From Corbicula japonica (taxonomy: Eukaryota; Mollusca; Bivalvia; Venerida; Cyrenidae): a stretch of DNA of 64,000 bases. The notes under the pieces were generated by a model that ran no database searches, had not been told where the DNA came from, and saw nothing but the letters and a program-made list of their open reading frames with translations. Each line of letters opens with the position of its first letter. Within the stretch, counting starts at the first letter, position 1. The translations under genes and the position numbers were made by a program. Where the stretch lies: positions 1,054,001 to 1,118,000 of the forward strand of contig JAZAYU010000034.1 in the NCBI GenBank assembly GCA_038501625.1, in the 5' to 3' direction. Positions 1-10,065 of this stretch are shown in pieces.

Positions 1-66
1 ACTGATCTGGATCTACAATGTTTGCCCATGGGAAAACAGATATATCCAAAACAGTAAAGGGTAAAG
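1..66. mobile_element. Family B right-end fragment at the window edge
   Basis: ACTGATCTGGATCTACAATG and TTTGCCCATGGGAAAACAGA match the right half of the family; the terminal TTAA is not clear. Confidence 0.5.
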
Positions 67-86
67 CCCAACAGGCTACACTGTAC

Positions 87-209
87 CTTTTCGACATTGT
101 AGTCATGGTCATGCCCTCCTAGAACAAGGTCTATGCCCTTGACCTCCTCTGCCACTTTCCTGTCGTTGGGCCATCTCATGTGTGTCAAGGCTATCACATA
201 GTCAGCTCC
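87..209 (-). CDS. Exon 5 of the 5'-nucleotidase-like gene
   Basis: 123 bp, acceptor TTATTGCAG|GGAGCT and donor GAAAAG|GTACAG, phase 0. Encodes residues 175-215: GADYVIALTHMRWPNDRKV through the GGHDHDY motif that supplies the last metal-binding histidines. The next exon lies beyond base 1. Confidence 0.88.
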
Positions 210-3200
210 CTGCAATAATTAGGTATAGAAATGTATTACCTTCCTTCATTTTCTGACATGATTTAGCAGCGCTGACATGTCAGTGGCACATTAAAAAGTG
301 ATTCAGTGGTGTTGCTTTACCCCCATTTTGGGTAGCAATATTTTATTTTCATGGGGATTTTGGCCAGAAAGTTGGAAATTACCATGTGACTACCCTAAGA
401 CTGCCTCAAACAAACCCCCTTTCTGGATATCTTCACCCTGCCTGACCTTCTGAATAAAACAAGGCATTCTGCATTCTATCTAACTAATCGTTAGTATACA
501 TCATAATAATTTATGGAATAAAACATGAAAACCTTGATACATGTATGTATGTAAATGCGCAAACAACCACATGTTATGCCAGTCCTTGCTAACATAAATC
601 CAAAATAAATTTAATCATAGTGAAATGTAACCCTTTTTGACATAAACTAACTGTTCATTTCAATTTCAAATAGTGAATTTATCCATTTTTTTTTAAAAGA
701 ATAGTACCTAATATAAAAAAAAGTATGATAATAAACTTGATTAGTACTACATAATACATGTAGATTATTCGTGCATAAAAGTGTTGGACACACAGTTGCC
801 CAAGGTTATAAAACTGAGCATGGAAACCAGTCTCAAATCTCAAGCATCTGATTGGCTGAAATGGCGACTGGTCGCCATTTCAGCCAATCAGATGTTTGAG
901 ATTTGAGACTGGTTTCCATGCTCAGTTTTATAATCTTCAGCCAGTATGTTGCTTCTTCTTGTAATGATGATGATCACACACAAAAATGTATGCGGCCTTA
1001 TATTTTGACATCGGGTAGTCCAGCTTGTTCCAAACTTGTCACTGAAGTGTGTTTGTCCAAAATAATGCAATTTTTCCTTTACTCCATAGATATTGCATGG
1101 GCTAACAGCGTAGATCCAGATCATCTAGCACATCAGTGCTGACTGATCATGATCTGAAATTTTGAAAGAAAACAAAAAAATTATATTTGCCTCTTTCCTC
1201 AGTTCCTTTGCTAATCTGTTGCCGACTTCTACAAAGTCATGGAATATAACATCTTCAGGATCTATGGTAGACAAGGTTGAAATCCATTCTTCTTCCACCA
1301 ATCCCATCAGCCCAATCTGTCAGCAAATAAATCCTTCTCAATTATGTTTGACTTTGTTTGTAAATATTTGTCTGATAACTGCTGAGGTAGCTACATTTTA
1401 AAATCTTAAAAATTAAAATTATATTAAAATTTAAAAAACAAATGGCTTCAATCACTTTAACCCTTTTTTCCATTTATACCTATTTTACGCATGTGCGACC
1501 AGTGTAGATCCAGATCAGGCGGCACATCCATGCCGTCTAATCAGGATCTGCACTGGTCGCATTTTAGTCAGATATAACCTAATGAATCAAAAAGCGAACA
1601 GTTTAGATCTTGATCAGACGGCACGGATCAGACTAGCAATAAAGGTGTATCTATACAGGAAAGGGTTAAACAAACCAAATGTTTTCCATTACACACATAA
1701 ATACTCTCATTTTTACTGAAATTATTTAACAAATATGTGATATTACAGCTTTTCTGATTGGCTGTTAGAACAGCTATGTTGACAACAAAGCATGCTTTTT
1801 CGTAGCATTACAAACATGCTCACCGACCTCCACATCAAAACAGTTTGCAGAATCCAATAAATGGTGTGCAGCATTTATATGTCACACTGCATACCATCAG
1901 TAATTATGATGAATAACACTTCATCATAGAGGATGAAGTTGAAGTGAAAACACAACTTTGGTAAAAAAAAGTTAACAGACATGGCACTTGTGCTGATAAA
2001 AATTTGGTGAAAGAATCACGGTAAGTTTCAGAGATGTAACTTGAATACTATTCTTGAGAAAAGTGTACTTGAACGAAATCTAAACCAAATTTCTGAGTTA
2101 AAAAAGTGACATAACAGAATTTTAGTATGGTCAAGAATTATAAAACTTGCAGCAATGATCAACAATCATAAGACATTTCAATGTTGCAAGTTGAATGGTT
2201 ACTGAAAAGGGAGTACTCATACACAAACATTAACACAAATTCTAATGAAAAGGGTAATAACTAAGACCATAATGCGGTTAGGAGTTGTGACACTTGTCCT
2301 AGTACATGTAGTTGAACAGTGTAGATCCACAAATCAGTAGCTACAAAGCTGTATTTTCAATGGTTGAAAGAAAGTCGTAATTGAACAAAAAATGTAACTA
2401 AATTAAGATATGAAGCCAAGGAGCTATCCCATTAATTCTTCCATCTAAAACAAACAAGATTATGTGAAGATTAGTCAAGTTTAAATTAATTTTCGAAATT
2501 GGAATAACTGTAATGGTGTCTGAATTAGACAAACCTTGATTCCATGCCAGTGTATCATGTGTTTGATAAGACCGTTGGCAAGCGGTTCGAGATTCAACTT
2601 GTCAGTAATGTTGCTAAGTAACCATGGAAATGTTGTCTGTTCCGCAAAATCTTCCAAATGGTCCACACCAAAATCTGAGTTGAGAGAATATTCAATACAT
2701 GCAGATTACTTCCAATAATGCGTTTAATATGGCTTCAATAAAATATCTGTAATTAACTTTAATTCCTATCATGTTTAACATGCTGATGATATGACATTAT
2801 TAACCTTCTACTCCATACATTAGAATTTTTTGAAACTCTATCAAATATAATACATTTTACAACCATATTTGTGGAAAAGATGAATAAATCAACCTGTGCA
2901 ATCTGATCTGGATCTATACTATTTGGTACTTGAACAGAAATACACTAATGAATCTAAAAGCAAACAATGTAGATCTTGATCAGATGACACAAATATGCAA
3001 TCTACACTGTTTGCCCATGTGATAAAGGCTTATATATGGAAGGAAGTGTTAACAAAAGAAGACCAGGGCTGGCGGTTATAAAACTGAGATTGGAAACCAG
3101 CTCAAATCTCAAGCATCTGATTGGCTGAAATGGTGACCAGTCGCCATTTCAGCCAATCAGATGCTTAAGATTTGAGACTGGTTTCTATGCTCAGTTTTAT

Positions 3201-4218
3201 AACCTTGGAAACAGGCTCAGGTGTAAGACGAGTCATACAGTGAGTATTTGTATTTGCACAATCATGAATGAGAAGCAAATTCTTCAGCTGGTATAACTAA
3301 ATAAATTGGTAAAATAAATAAAAAACAATAAACTCATAACTTTTTTTCTTTACACAGAGAAACATACTTCACCCGCCAGCAATTAACGATTTTCTGTTAA
3401 AAACTATCCTGTGTGACAAAATGTCGTGTTCAAGGTTGGTGTGTCGTTTTAAAAGTGAACCTGGGGTCCTCATTGGAAAAACAAGCACCATACCATGATT
3501 AGCATCTAAACCAAATATTTTTTTGTAAGTGTGGCGATTCCTGACATGCATATTTCACTTTTTATCTATAACTTTCCGCCTCACTTTTCTTAAAATCACA
3601 GCAATATACACTGAATCCATGGTGCAAAGGTATAAATAGTGACAATATAATTGACATACCGAAGTCATGGTTGCCGTACACAGCACAATGCACTGGTATT
3701 CCGTTCAACATGGGAATCATCTGGTTACCTTTCAAAAATATGCTCACTAAAATAAAAGTTATAAAAATATTATCATATATACATATTTAAAGAAGCATCT
3801 TAATGAAAGTTGCATACTTAATAATGTATTTTATAAAGTATTACAAAAAACTGGATCTTCAGAAGACATCCTAAATGATGAATCTTACTGACATATACAT
3901 TATTAAAGATGCATGTAAATAAAATATACATACTTAAACATGAATCTAAATGACATACACATACTTTAAGACATATATATTTTTTTATTAAAGTTGCATC
4001 TTAATGAAATATACAAACTTAAAGATAGATTTTAATGACATATTCATACTTAAAGATGGATTTAATGCATCTCCACTAAACAAAACAAGTGGTTTGTCAT
4101 TCTCTAGCGATTTAACATAGTAGGCCATCCGTGCCGCTCCTCCGGCTGGCTCAAGGTTCTGGGGCTCAATGTTGTACACATCATTGAAGTGAAGTATGGT
4201 CAAGGTGTGGTCTGTCAT
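87..4218 (-). CDS. 5'-nucleotidase/UshA-type metallophosphoesterase, N-terminal 215 residues, five exons, 3' part off the left edge
   Basis: Joining 4218-4050, 3746-3660, 2674-2535, 1316-1191 and 209-87 on the minus strand gives one uninterrupted 215-residue frame with consistent intron phases (1, 1, 0, 0). The product has the metal-site motifs of the calcineurin-like phosphoesterase fold of 5'-nucleotidases in order: LHFNDVYN (9-16), LFSGDALNP (46-54), YGNHDFDFG (80-88), ALTHMRWPND (181-190) and GGHDHDY (205-211). Known for the family: two metal ions hydrolyse phosphate esters of nucleotides, with a C-terminal substrate domain, which here lies outside the window. There is no signal peptide (the protein starts MTDHTLTILHFND), so I infer a cytosolic enzyme of the UshA/YfkN-like branch rather than GPI-anchored ecto-5'-nucleotidase. 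The residue after NDV is Tyr, where classical members have the metal ligand His of DxH. Substrate cannot be told from sequence. Confidence 0.9.
300..460 (+). mobile_element. Family H fragment inside intron 4 of the nucleotidase-like gene
   Basis: Shares TTTTGGCCAGAAAGTTG, the phrase GACTGC..CAAA.AAACC and neighbouring sequence with the left part of the element at 5070-5434, but the GGATCCAG end is lost. Confidence 0.6.
799..940. repeat. Family A palindrome, copy 1 (intron 4)
   Basis: Two ~70-base arms meet at GGCGAC-TG-GTCGCC with a 2-base loop. Arm sequence runs CAAGGTTATAAAACTGAG, GGAAACCAGTCTCAAATCTC, GCATCTGATTGGCTGAAATG. Each arm has a CCAAT box (AGCCAATCAG), placed head to head. Confidence 0.88.
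1080..1160. mobile_element. Family B hairpin fragment in intron 4
   Basis: GCATGGGCTAACAGCGTAGA, TCCAGATCATCTAGCACATC and TGCTGACTGATCATGATCTG are one diverged hairpin unit of family B. Confidence 0.5.
1191..1316 (-). CDS. Exon 4 of the 5'-nucleotidase-like gene, apparently with a GC donor
   Basis: 126 bp, acceptor TTTGCTGACAG|ATTGGG. It encodes residues 133-174 (IGLMGLVEEEWISTLS through LAKELRKE). The frame joins to exon 5 only if the donor is AAAGAG|GCAAAT, a GC-AG intron. No GT nearby gives the conserved KE-GADYVIAL join. Phase 0. Confidence 0.85.
1457..1669. mobile_element. TTAA-flanked piggyBac-like MITE (family B), in intron 3
   Basis: TTAACCCTTTTTTCC at the left and GGAAAGGGTTAA at the right: a TTAA target plus a CCC start, as in piggyBac elements. 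Inside are a hairpin built on GATCCAGATCAGGCGGCACA and its complement, and a second degenerate unit. 213 bp, no coding sequence. Confidence 0.78.
2535..2674 (-). CDS. Exon 3 of the 5'-nucleotidase-like gene
   Basis: 140 bp, acceptor CAACTCAG|ATTTTGG and donor ATCAAG|GTTTGTC. It encodes residues 86-132, beginning DFGVDHLEDF and including FPWLLSNITDK and the segment LANGLIKHMIHWHGIK, which matches the family pattern between the GNHD motif and the central beta strand. Confidence 0.9.
2800..3052. mobile_element. Family B MITE, degenerate, in intron 2
   Basis: TTAACCTTCTACTCC at the left and GGAAGGAAGTGTTAA at the right are weakened family ends; inside, GATCTGGATCTATACTATTT and GTAGATCTTGATCAGATGAC match the family B hairpin units. 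Confidence 0.6.
3073..3206. repeat. Family A palindrome, copy 2 (intron 2)
   Basis: Same arms as copy 1; centre GTGACCAGTCGCC with one mismatch, and a one-base deletion in GAAACCAGCTCAAATC. Confidence 0.88.
3415..3560 (+). repeat. Family D fragment in intron 2
   Basis: Only the right part is recognisable: GTGTGGCGATTCCTGACATG followed by CATATTTCACTTTTT. Confidence 0.5.
3660..3746 (-). CDS. Exon 2 of the 5'-nucleotidase-like gene
   Basis: 87 bp, acceptor TATTTTAG|TGAGC and donor GACTTCG|GTATGTC. The first two bases complete the split Met57 codon; the exon then reads SIFLKGNQMIPMLNGIPVHC and on to GNHDF, the third metal motif of the family. The last base starts Asp86. Phase 1 on both sides fits exons 1 and 3 exactly. 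Confidence 0.9.
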
Positions 4219-4245
4219 GTTCCAGCAGTGAATATTCTACAAAAC
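4050..4245 (-). CDS. Exon 1 (first coding exon, with short 5'UTR) of the 5'-nucleotidase-like gene
   Basis: Coding part is 4218-4050 (residues 1-56 plus one base). The ATG at 4218-4216 is chosen because an in-frame TAG lies seven codons upstream and a pyrimidine-rich acceptor (TTTCCACAG) at about 4246-4254 shows that the 5'UTR is itself spliced. The donor is TTTAA|GTATGA at 4050/4049. It carries the first two metal motifs, FNDVYN and FSGDALNP. The leader exon and promoter further right are not identified; an inserted transposon begins at 4492. Confidence 0.88.
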
Positions 4246-5069
4246 CTGTGGAAACCAAAATAAGCTGTTATTAACAAGTAAGTGCTGAAACTTCCCTATG
4301 TTTAGCTTTGACTTTGAGCACATAACAATAACATGATTCTTTAAACATTTATCGACTGTCTGGTTATTCGATTACAGGCACTGGCATAGGTTGTTTAAAT
4401 ATCAAGAATTTTAGAAAGAAGTTACCAAAGCTTCCATCTTTTTATATGACACCATGAATATGGAGTAGTTTATGACATTTTTGAGGCTATACAGTTGTTC
4501 AGGCAGTAACGGATTTCAGGGTATAGCGGATAGCGTGTCCGTTTTCTTGCTCATTTCCATTTTATTTTATATTTAGAAAAATAAACAATTATCCGGTCAT
4601 GAAGAGTGACCTATCCCCTTTACGTACATGTATATTGTCTGGATTTTGACTTTTGCATGGAGTGTATATAATACAACAAATGGAACGGGTGAACCGGTAG
4701 TTTACAACAACACGATGCTTTTACACGGTTAACAAAAAAAGAAAGACAAAGTTTCACAACAATAGCTGGTAAAGTATCATTTTTGGGGATTTGGTTTGTG
4801 TATAAATAAACCTTCTATCACTATCATAAAGCATTTGTTTACAATTCCTACTGTGTCAGCGAAAAGAGGTATAAATTATTACCATGTGCTTCGGGTAGTA
4901 ACGGATTGCGTACATGTACATACGGGGTGTCATCTCGAAGTAGACATGATCTGTCAAATTGCTGTCAAAGTTAGGTTTAAAAGAGAGATATGATATTTTG
5001 TAATGATAAATGTATGTTAAAATGTAGATATGATACCTTGAGTAATTGATTAGTTTATTAATACTGATA

Positions 5070-5434
5070 CTGGGGCGGATCCAGATTGGGTTCTTTGGTG
5101 TTGCTCAAATTTCCTTTTGGGCACCAATATTTAATTTTCACATGGATTTTGGCCAGAAAGTTGTCAAATAAAATGTAACTACCTTAAGACTGCTCCAAAT
5201 AAACCTCTTTATGGAAAAATTGCACTGGACTATGTGCAATCAAAAATCAAAGAATGTGATAAATAGAATTCAGGGTTGGATGAAAGATTTCTAGAAAGGG
5301 TGTTCGTGCGGGCACTCTCAGGGAAGTTACATGATAATTTTCAACTTTTTGGCCAACATCTTCATGACAATTAATTTTTTCTGCCCCAAAAGGGGTTCCA
5401 GCGAACCCACTGACCCCCTCTGGATCCACCCCTG
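5070..5434. mobile_element. MITE with GGATCCAG inverted ends (family H)
   Basis: Begins CTGGGGCGGATCCAGA and ends CTCTGGATCCACCCCTG; the two ends are inverted matches of about 15 bases. Inner sequence includes CAATATTTAATTTTCACATG. I see no target duplication. Related left-end pieces are at 300-460 and 43228-43340. Confidence 0.65.
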
Positions 5435-5519
5435 TTATTTATCAGCTAATGAGTCTCGGGCAAACACTAGCAATGCTTTTGAATAGATTACTCATTAGAT
5501 AGTCGTTGACATTTGCCTT

Positions 5520-5702
5520 TCTTTTAAAAAAAAGTGAAATATGCATATCAGGAATCGCCACATTCAGAAAAAACAGCCTCCCCACACAGTCAAGAAGAAG
5601 AGAGGGAGAGAGCATGGTTAATAAAATGATCAGTTTCAAAAGAGACACCACTAACAATTAACAAATATGAGAACCCGAGGGGTTACCGCCTTGGAACAGA
5701 AT
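5520..5702 (-). repeat. Family D dispersed repeat
   Basis: Minus-strand copy: AAGTGAAATATGCATATCAG, AATCGCCACATTCAG, GAGAGCATGG, then AGAACCCGAGGGGTTACCGC and CTTGGAAC. Nested in the 4492-6666 transposon. Confidence 0.72.
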
Positions 5703-6597
5703 TTGTTAATGCATTTGTTGTTGTTGTTTTTTTTATTTTAAAACTGACGGTTACACAGTGGACAGGCCAGAAGGAAGTGTAATGCACATAAAGAACCAGT
5801 AATTATTATAATATGTGAATGGTCAGGTTATGTGTTCAAAGCACATGATCTAGTCAGAGTAGTTTTCATTAACATTTAGCATTAAGTCTTTAGTGTGTTA
5901 GAAGAATGTTATCTTTATCTACACATAGTTCCAGTTAAAATTTTATTTTTTTATTTTACATGATCTCGTCAGAAGATCTTTATTACATGTACTCATTACT
6001 ATTTCTCAGGTTAACATTTTTATAATCTTAATTCAAATATATCTCAGTTTTTGCATACGTGTTGTTATATGTTGTTTTGTTATTGGCCACCATGTTCAGT
6101 TATTTTATTATGATCAGTATATAGGCAATTTTTATATGAAAACAAATTAAACTAAATGTTTATACTGTTTGGTGTGATTATACTGTTAATTCCATTTAAT
6201 TTCTCTGTGATTTGTTTGATTTTAAAATGCCAATAATGTTTCTTAATAAAAAATTTAATGACCTATTATGTTAGGATTTACTTCTGTTACTGTTAACAAA
6301 ATGTTGTGGGTTTAATTTAGATCATAGGGGAAACTTTTTTATTTGATAAACCTTTGAATGTGTTTCAATACATGTTCATCAACAATACAAACAGTACAGA
6401 ATGTTTGAGCTGGTTTGAGAGGCCCCCAGTGAGCTTCATTTACCTATCCCATACTGCCCGAAGCTATCCGCTACTGGCTAATTCGATGAGGTAATATAAA
6501 CAAAGATAAGTGTGTGACAGATCTAGCAGAATGTTTAAAAATGACCTGTTTTAAAGTGTGTACACTTTTCTCTGCCGGAAAATATCGATTTGTTTGT

Positions 6598-6797
6598 GAA
6601 ATTTCTACTTTTAAAGACCTGTGCAGAGCTAATCTGCTTAGCTATCCGTTACTGCCTGAACAACTGTAGGCCCTATTACTCCAATTCTCCTTTGAGTCAT
6701 TCCCCGTCTTAATTCGAATCGAAGATTGAATTTCTACTTTTAAAGACCTGTGCAGCAGTAATAATTATACCTAGCTATCCGCTAGTGCCCAAACAAG
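6598..6797 (+). repeat. Duplicated end of the 4.5-kb transposon
   Basis: The last ~65 bases of the element (ATTTCTACTTTTAAAGACC...AGCTATCCGTTACTGCC) recur about 130 bases further on (6729-6796, ending AGCTATCCGCTAGTGCCC). The outer copy is more diverged and lacks the TA-flanked end. Confidence 0.65.
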
Positions 6798-6799
6798 TC

Positions 6800-7099
6800 T
6801 CTAGGTCAAGAAAATAAGAGTTGTTTGAGATTTTTTGTCAAGTCTGCATGCCCAGATACCCACTTAATTTTTAAAAGCGTTATGCTTAGGATCGTTCATA
6901 CGTGCTATGAAACATATGTTGTCAATAGAAAAGTGAATGTCAATTTAACTTAAAGTAGTAAAATACAAGAAAAAGCTGAAATACAGGAAATGTCTACCTC
7001 AAACATTGGTCGGATGCTTTTCCAGAGCGTTTGAAGGACGCAGATCGGGTTCTACTAAATGCCGAAATACCGAAAGGTATAAACACCGAAATGGAAATT
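6800..7099. other. Non-coding, nothing recognised
   Basis: AT-rich lead-in to the satellite; the last part (CCGAAATACCGAAAGGTATA) is not part of the monomer. Confidence 0.6.
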
Positions 7100-8512
7100 C
7101 TACGGCGAAATGGGCAATATAAAAAATGAGCGCCCTTGGTCTTTATATCCATGGGTTCTAGTCGGGACGCCCCACCCCAGTAGTTTGGCGGGCTTTTTGC
7201 GCGTAATTTTGGTCGGCACCCTCGTTTTTATACCCAACAGTTCTAAAGTCGGCGCAGTAGTAAGGCGGGCTTTTAGCGCGTAATTTTGGTCGGCGCTTTT
7301 AGTCTTTATACCCAGGGGATCTAGTCGGGATGCCCCGCCGCAGTAGTTGGGCGGGCTTTTTGCGCGTTATTTTGGTCGGCGCCTAGGTCTTTACACCGAG
7401 GGGTTCTAGTCGGGATACCCTTGGTCTTTATACCCAGGGGATCTAATAATAGTTTTGTCGGGATGCCCCGCCGCAGTAGGAAGGCGGGCTTTTTTGCGCG
7501 TTATTTTGGTCGGCTCTCTCGGTTATACCCAGGGGATCTAGTCGACATGCCCCGCTCCAGTAGTTTGGCGGGCTTTTAGCGTGTAACTTGGTGGGCGCCC
7601 TTGGTCTTTATACCCAGGAGTAATAGTCGGGATGCCCTGCTGCAGTAGTTGGGCGGGATTTTTGCGTGTTATTTTGGTCGGCGCGCTCGGTCTTTATACC
7701 CAGAGGTTCTAGACGTGATGCCCCGCTACAGTAGGGCGGGCTTTTTGCGCGTAATTTTGGTCGGCGCCTTGGTCTTTATACCGAGGGGTTCTAGTCGGGA
7801 TACCCCGCCGAAGTAGTTGGGCGGGCTATTTGCGCGTAATTTTGATCGGCGCCTTGGTCTTTATACCATTGGTTCTAGTCGGGGTGCCCCGCCGCAGTAG
7901 TTGGGCGGGCTTTTTGCGCGTTTATTTGGTCGGCGCCTTGGTCTTTACACCGAGGGGTTCTAGTCGGGATACCCTTGGTCTTTATACCCAGGGGATCTAA
8001 TAATAGTTCTAGTCGGGATGCCCCGCCGCAGTAGATGGGCGAGCTTTTTGCGTGTTATTTTGGTCAGCGCTCTCGGTTATACTCAGGGGATCTAGTCGGC
8101 ATGCCCCGCTCCAGTAGTTGGGCGTGCTTTTAGCGCGTAATTTTGGTGGGCGCCATTGGTCTTTATACCCAGGAGTTCTAGTCGAGATGCCCCGCCGCAG
8201 TAGTTGGGCGTGTTTTTTGCACGTTATTTTGGTCGGTGCTCTCGGTCTTTATACCCAGGGGTTCAAGTCGGGATCCCCCGTCTCATTAGTTGGGCGGGCT
8301 TTTTGCGAGTAATTTTGGTCAGCGCCTTGGTCTTAATACACAGGGGTTCTAGTCGGGATACCCCGCAGCAGTAGTTGGGCGGGCTTTTTGCGTGTTATTT
8401 CGGTCGGCGCTCTCGGTCTTTATACCCAGAGGTTCTAGTCGGTATTTTTGCGCGTAATTTTTGTTTGCTCCCTTGTTCTTTATACCTTATGGTTCTAGTC
8501 GGGATATTCGGA
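7100..8512 (+). repeat. GC-rich satellite, ~85-bp monomer, 14 units, 554-bp higher-order period
   Basis: The monomer reads GGTCTTTATACCCAGGGG, TCTAGTCGGGATGCCCCGCC, GCAGTAGTTGGGCGGGCTTT, TTGCGCGTAATTTTGGTCGG, CGCC. Each holds a small CCCGCC/GGGCGGG hairpin. Landmarks unique to single monomers recur 554 bases apart: TCTCGGTTAT at 7517 and 8071, AATAATAG at 7445 and 7999, ACACCGAG at 7393 and 7947. Two units are lengthened by about 55 bases. Open frames inside are by-products of the repetition. Confidence 0.93.
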
Positions 8513-8740
8513 TATTTTTTTCCATACAATGCAGCCTGAATAAGATCTGTTTAGGGACATACCGTTACAAAACCTTCAAAATCCCCAAGACCTAGGAGTT
8601 TAAATAGTTTATATAAAATGACGATACATTAGCCACGAGGCATTCAAATAGTACCTATCACGCTTTTATGAAAGCTGCATCTGCACTCAGTCTAACTAGT
8701 CATTTAAATATATCCGATTTCGTGATTTGGGATTACAGGT

Positions 8741-8860
8741 CCCAAGGTTATAAAACTGAGAGTGGAAACCAGTCTCAAATCTCAATGACTCGTCGCCATT
8801 TCAGCCAATCAGATGCTTGAGATTTGAGACTGGTTTCCAGGCTCAGTTTTATTATCTTGA
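8741..8860. repeat. Family A palindrome, copy 3, left arm shortened
   Basis: Right arm is complete (GCCATTTCAGCCAATCAGAT onward). The left arm has lost about 20 bases next to the centre, including its CCAAT box. Confidence 0.85.
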
Positions 8861-9214
8861 AGCCAGGTGAGAAAAAGAACTACGGCTCTTTTAGGAATTA
8901 TTGGGGCGGGGGGGGGGGACTTCCAAGCTGATAGCAGAATACCAAAAATGTAGTGATTTCCCTTAGAACATATCCCATACCAATGTTTATATAAGTTTGA
9001 CATTTACTATCCAAGTCTTGACACTTTTATATAATTGATAGAACGCTCTGAAATAATCAGATTAGAATAATTTATAATTCAACAAGTGTATTTTACAGAA
9101 AATCAAGAAATTTGTTTTAAATGGATATTCTTCAATTGCCCAGCAATTTCAAACATGGTAAAACCTGATCACCCTTGTTAACCGATGTAACACGTTTATG
9201 CCGAACCAATCTGG

Positions 9215-9355
9215 TCCCAAGGTTATAAAACTGATAATGGAAACCAGTCTCAAATCTCAAGCATCTGATTGGCTGAAATGGCGACTGGTCGCCATTTCAG
9301 CCAATCAGATGCTTGAGATTTGAGACTGGTTTCCAAGCTCAGGTTTATAACCTTG
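9215..9355. repeat. Family A palindrome, copy 4
   Basis: Near-perfect arms about 70 bases long with centre GGCGAC-TG-GTCGCC; both CCAAT boxes intact. Confidence 0.9.
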
Positions 9356-9429
9356 TGGCCTGATTTTCAAACAAAACTTGCCTTCATATCGGTGTGATCT
9401 GGAATTAACACAACTACGCAAAACTCTGA

Positions 9430-9570
9430 CCAAGACCATAATACTAAATCAGGAGACCATTCTCATTCATCAAGCATCTTATTGGCTGAAATGGCGACTG
9501 GTCGCTATTTCAGCCAATAAAATGTTTGATGTTTGAGACTGGTCTCCAATCTCAGCTTTATGATCTTGGG
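9430..9570. repeat. Family A palindrome, copy 5, older variant
   Basis: Arms diverged (CAAGACCATAATACTAAAT... TTTATGATCTTGGG) and closer to the GATCATAAAACT subfamily of copies 6 and 9. It lies only 75 bases from copy 4. The CCAAT boxes have partly decayed to CCAATAAA. Confidence 0.82.
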
Positions 9571-9904
9571 TCCTCATGTTTTATCTGTAAAGTTTGAAAT
9601 AAGAGAATTAGGTTTTCACATACATTGGATATTTATGTATTTGAAGACAATTTTAAAATTCTTACAGATCGACTGTTTAATGTTTAATGTTGATCATTCT
9701 CTTTGTTGCTTTACAAAAATTGTTTAGGTTGCGATATGAAAATTGCCATAAGCTTTGACGTGCCTGCATACTAATGCGACATTGTCATATAAATTTTAGT
9801 TTGGAGTTAATTCATTAAGATAAAGTGTATATAATTCGTCACTTTAATGCAAAACGGTATAGGAACCATTGAAATAAAAAGGAGTTATACCGTTTCTGGA
9901 CTAA

Positions 9905-10065
9905 GGTGACGATACATGTTCTTGAGAACCTGGCGGGACAATTATGAGATTGATGCACCATAGAACCTGGTTTAATCCCCAGTGGCAAACATGTTTTGCC
10001 GCTGGTCTTGCCAAAGTATTAGCATTAAATGTTGTTTTTTTTGTTGTTGGCGGCGTTCTATTTGT
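9905..10065 (+). repeat. Family D dispersed repeat, 5' part
   Basis: GAGAACCTGGCGGGACAATT, GCACCATAGAACCTGGTTTA and CAAACATGTTTTGCCGCTGG match the beginning of the 22.84-kb copy. Confidence 0.65.

Larger units (their letters stand above)
210..1190. other. Intron 4 of the nucleotidase-like gene
   Basis: 981 bp with an inferred GC donor; holds a family H fragment, palindrome A copy 1 and a family B fragment. Otherwise AT-rich, nothing seen. Confidence 0.75.
4492..6666. mobile_element. CAGT-ended, TA-flanked DNA transposon remnant, 2175 bp
   Basis: Left end CAGTTGTTCAGGCAGTAACG and right end CGTTACTGCCTGAACAACTG form a perfect inverted repeat of 23 bp, flanked by TA at 4490-4491 and 6667-6668. 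This fits Tc1/mariner/pogo. No transposase frame survives. Two other repeats are nested inside: a GGATCCAG-ended MITE (5070-5434) and a family D copy (5520-5702). Degenerate copies of the terminal motif occur at about 4885-4915 and 6445-6475 inside, and at 6770-6796 outside. Confidence 0.72.

Noticed and set aside
8118..8312. 64-codon frame in the satellite (MGVLLARNFGG...)
   Set aside because: Spans several satellite monomers and repeats itself; by-product of the tandem array.
7100..8512. CRISPR array or rDNA spacer
   Set aside because: Units are contiguous and similar across their whole length without unique spacers, and no rRNA gene lies nearby.
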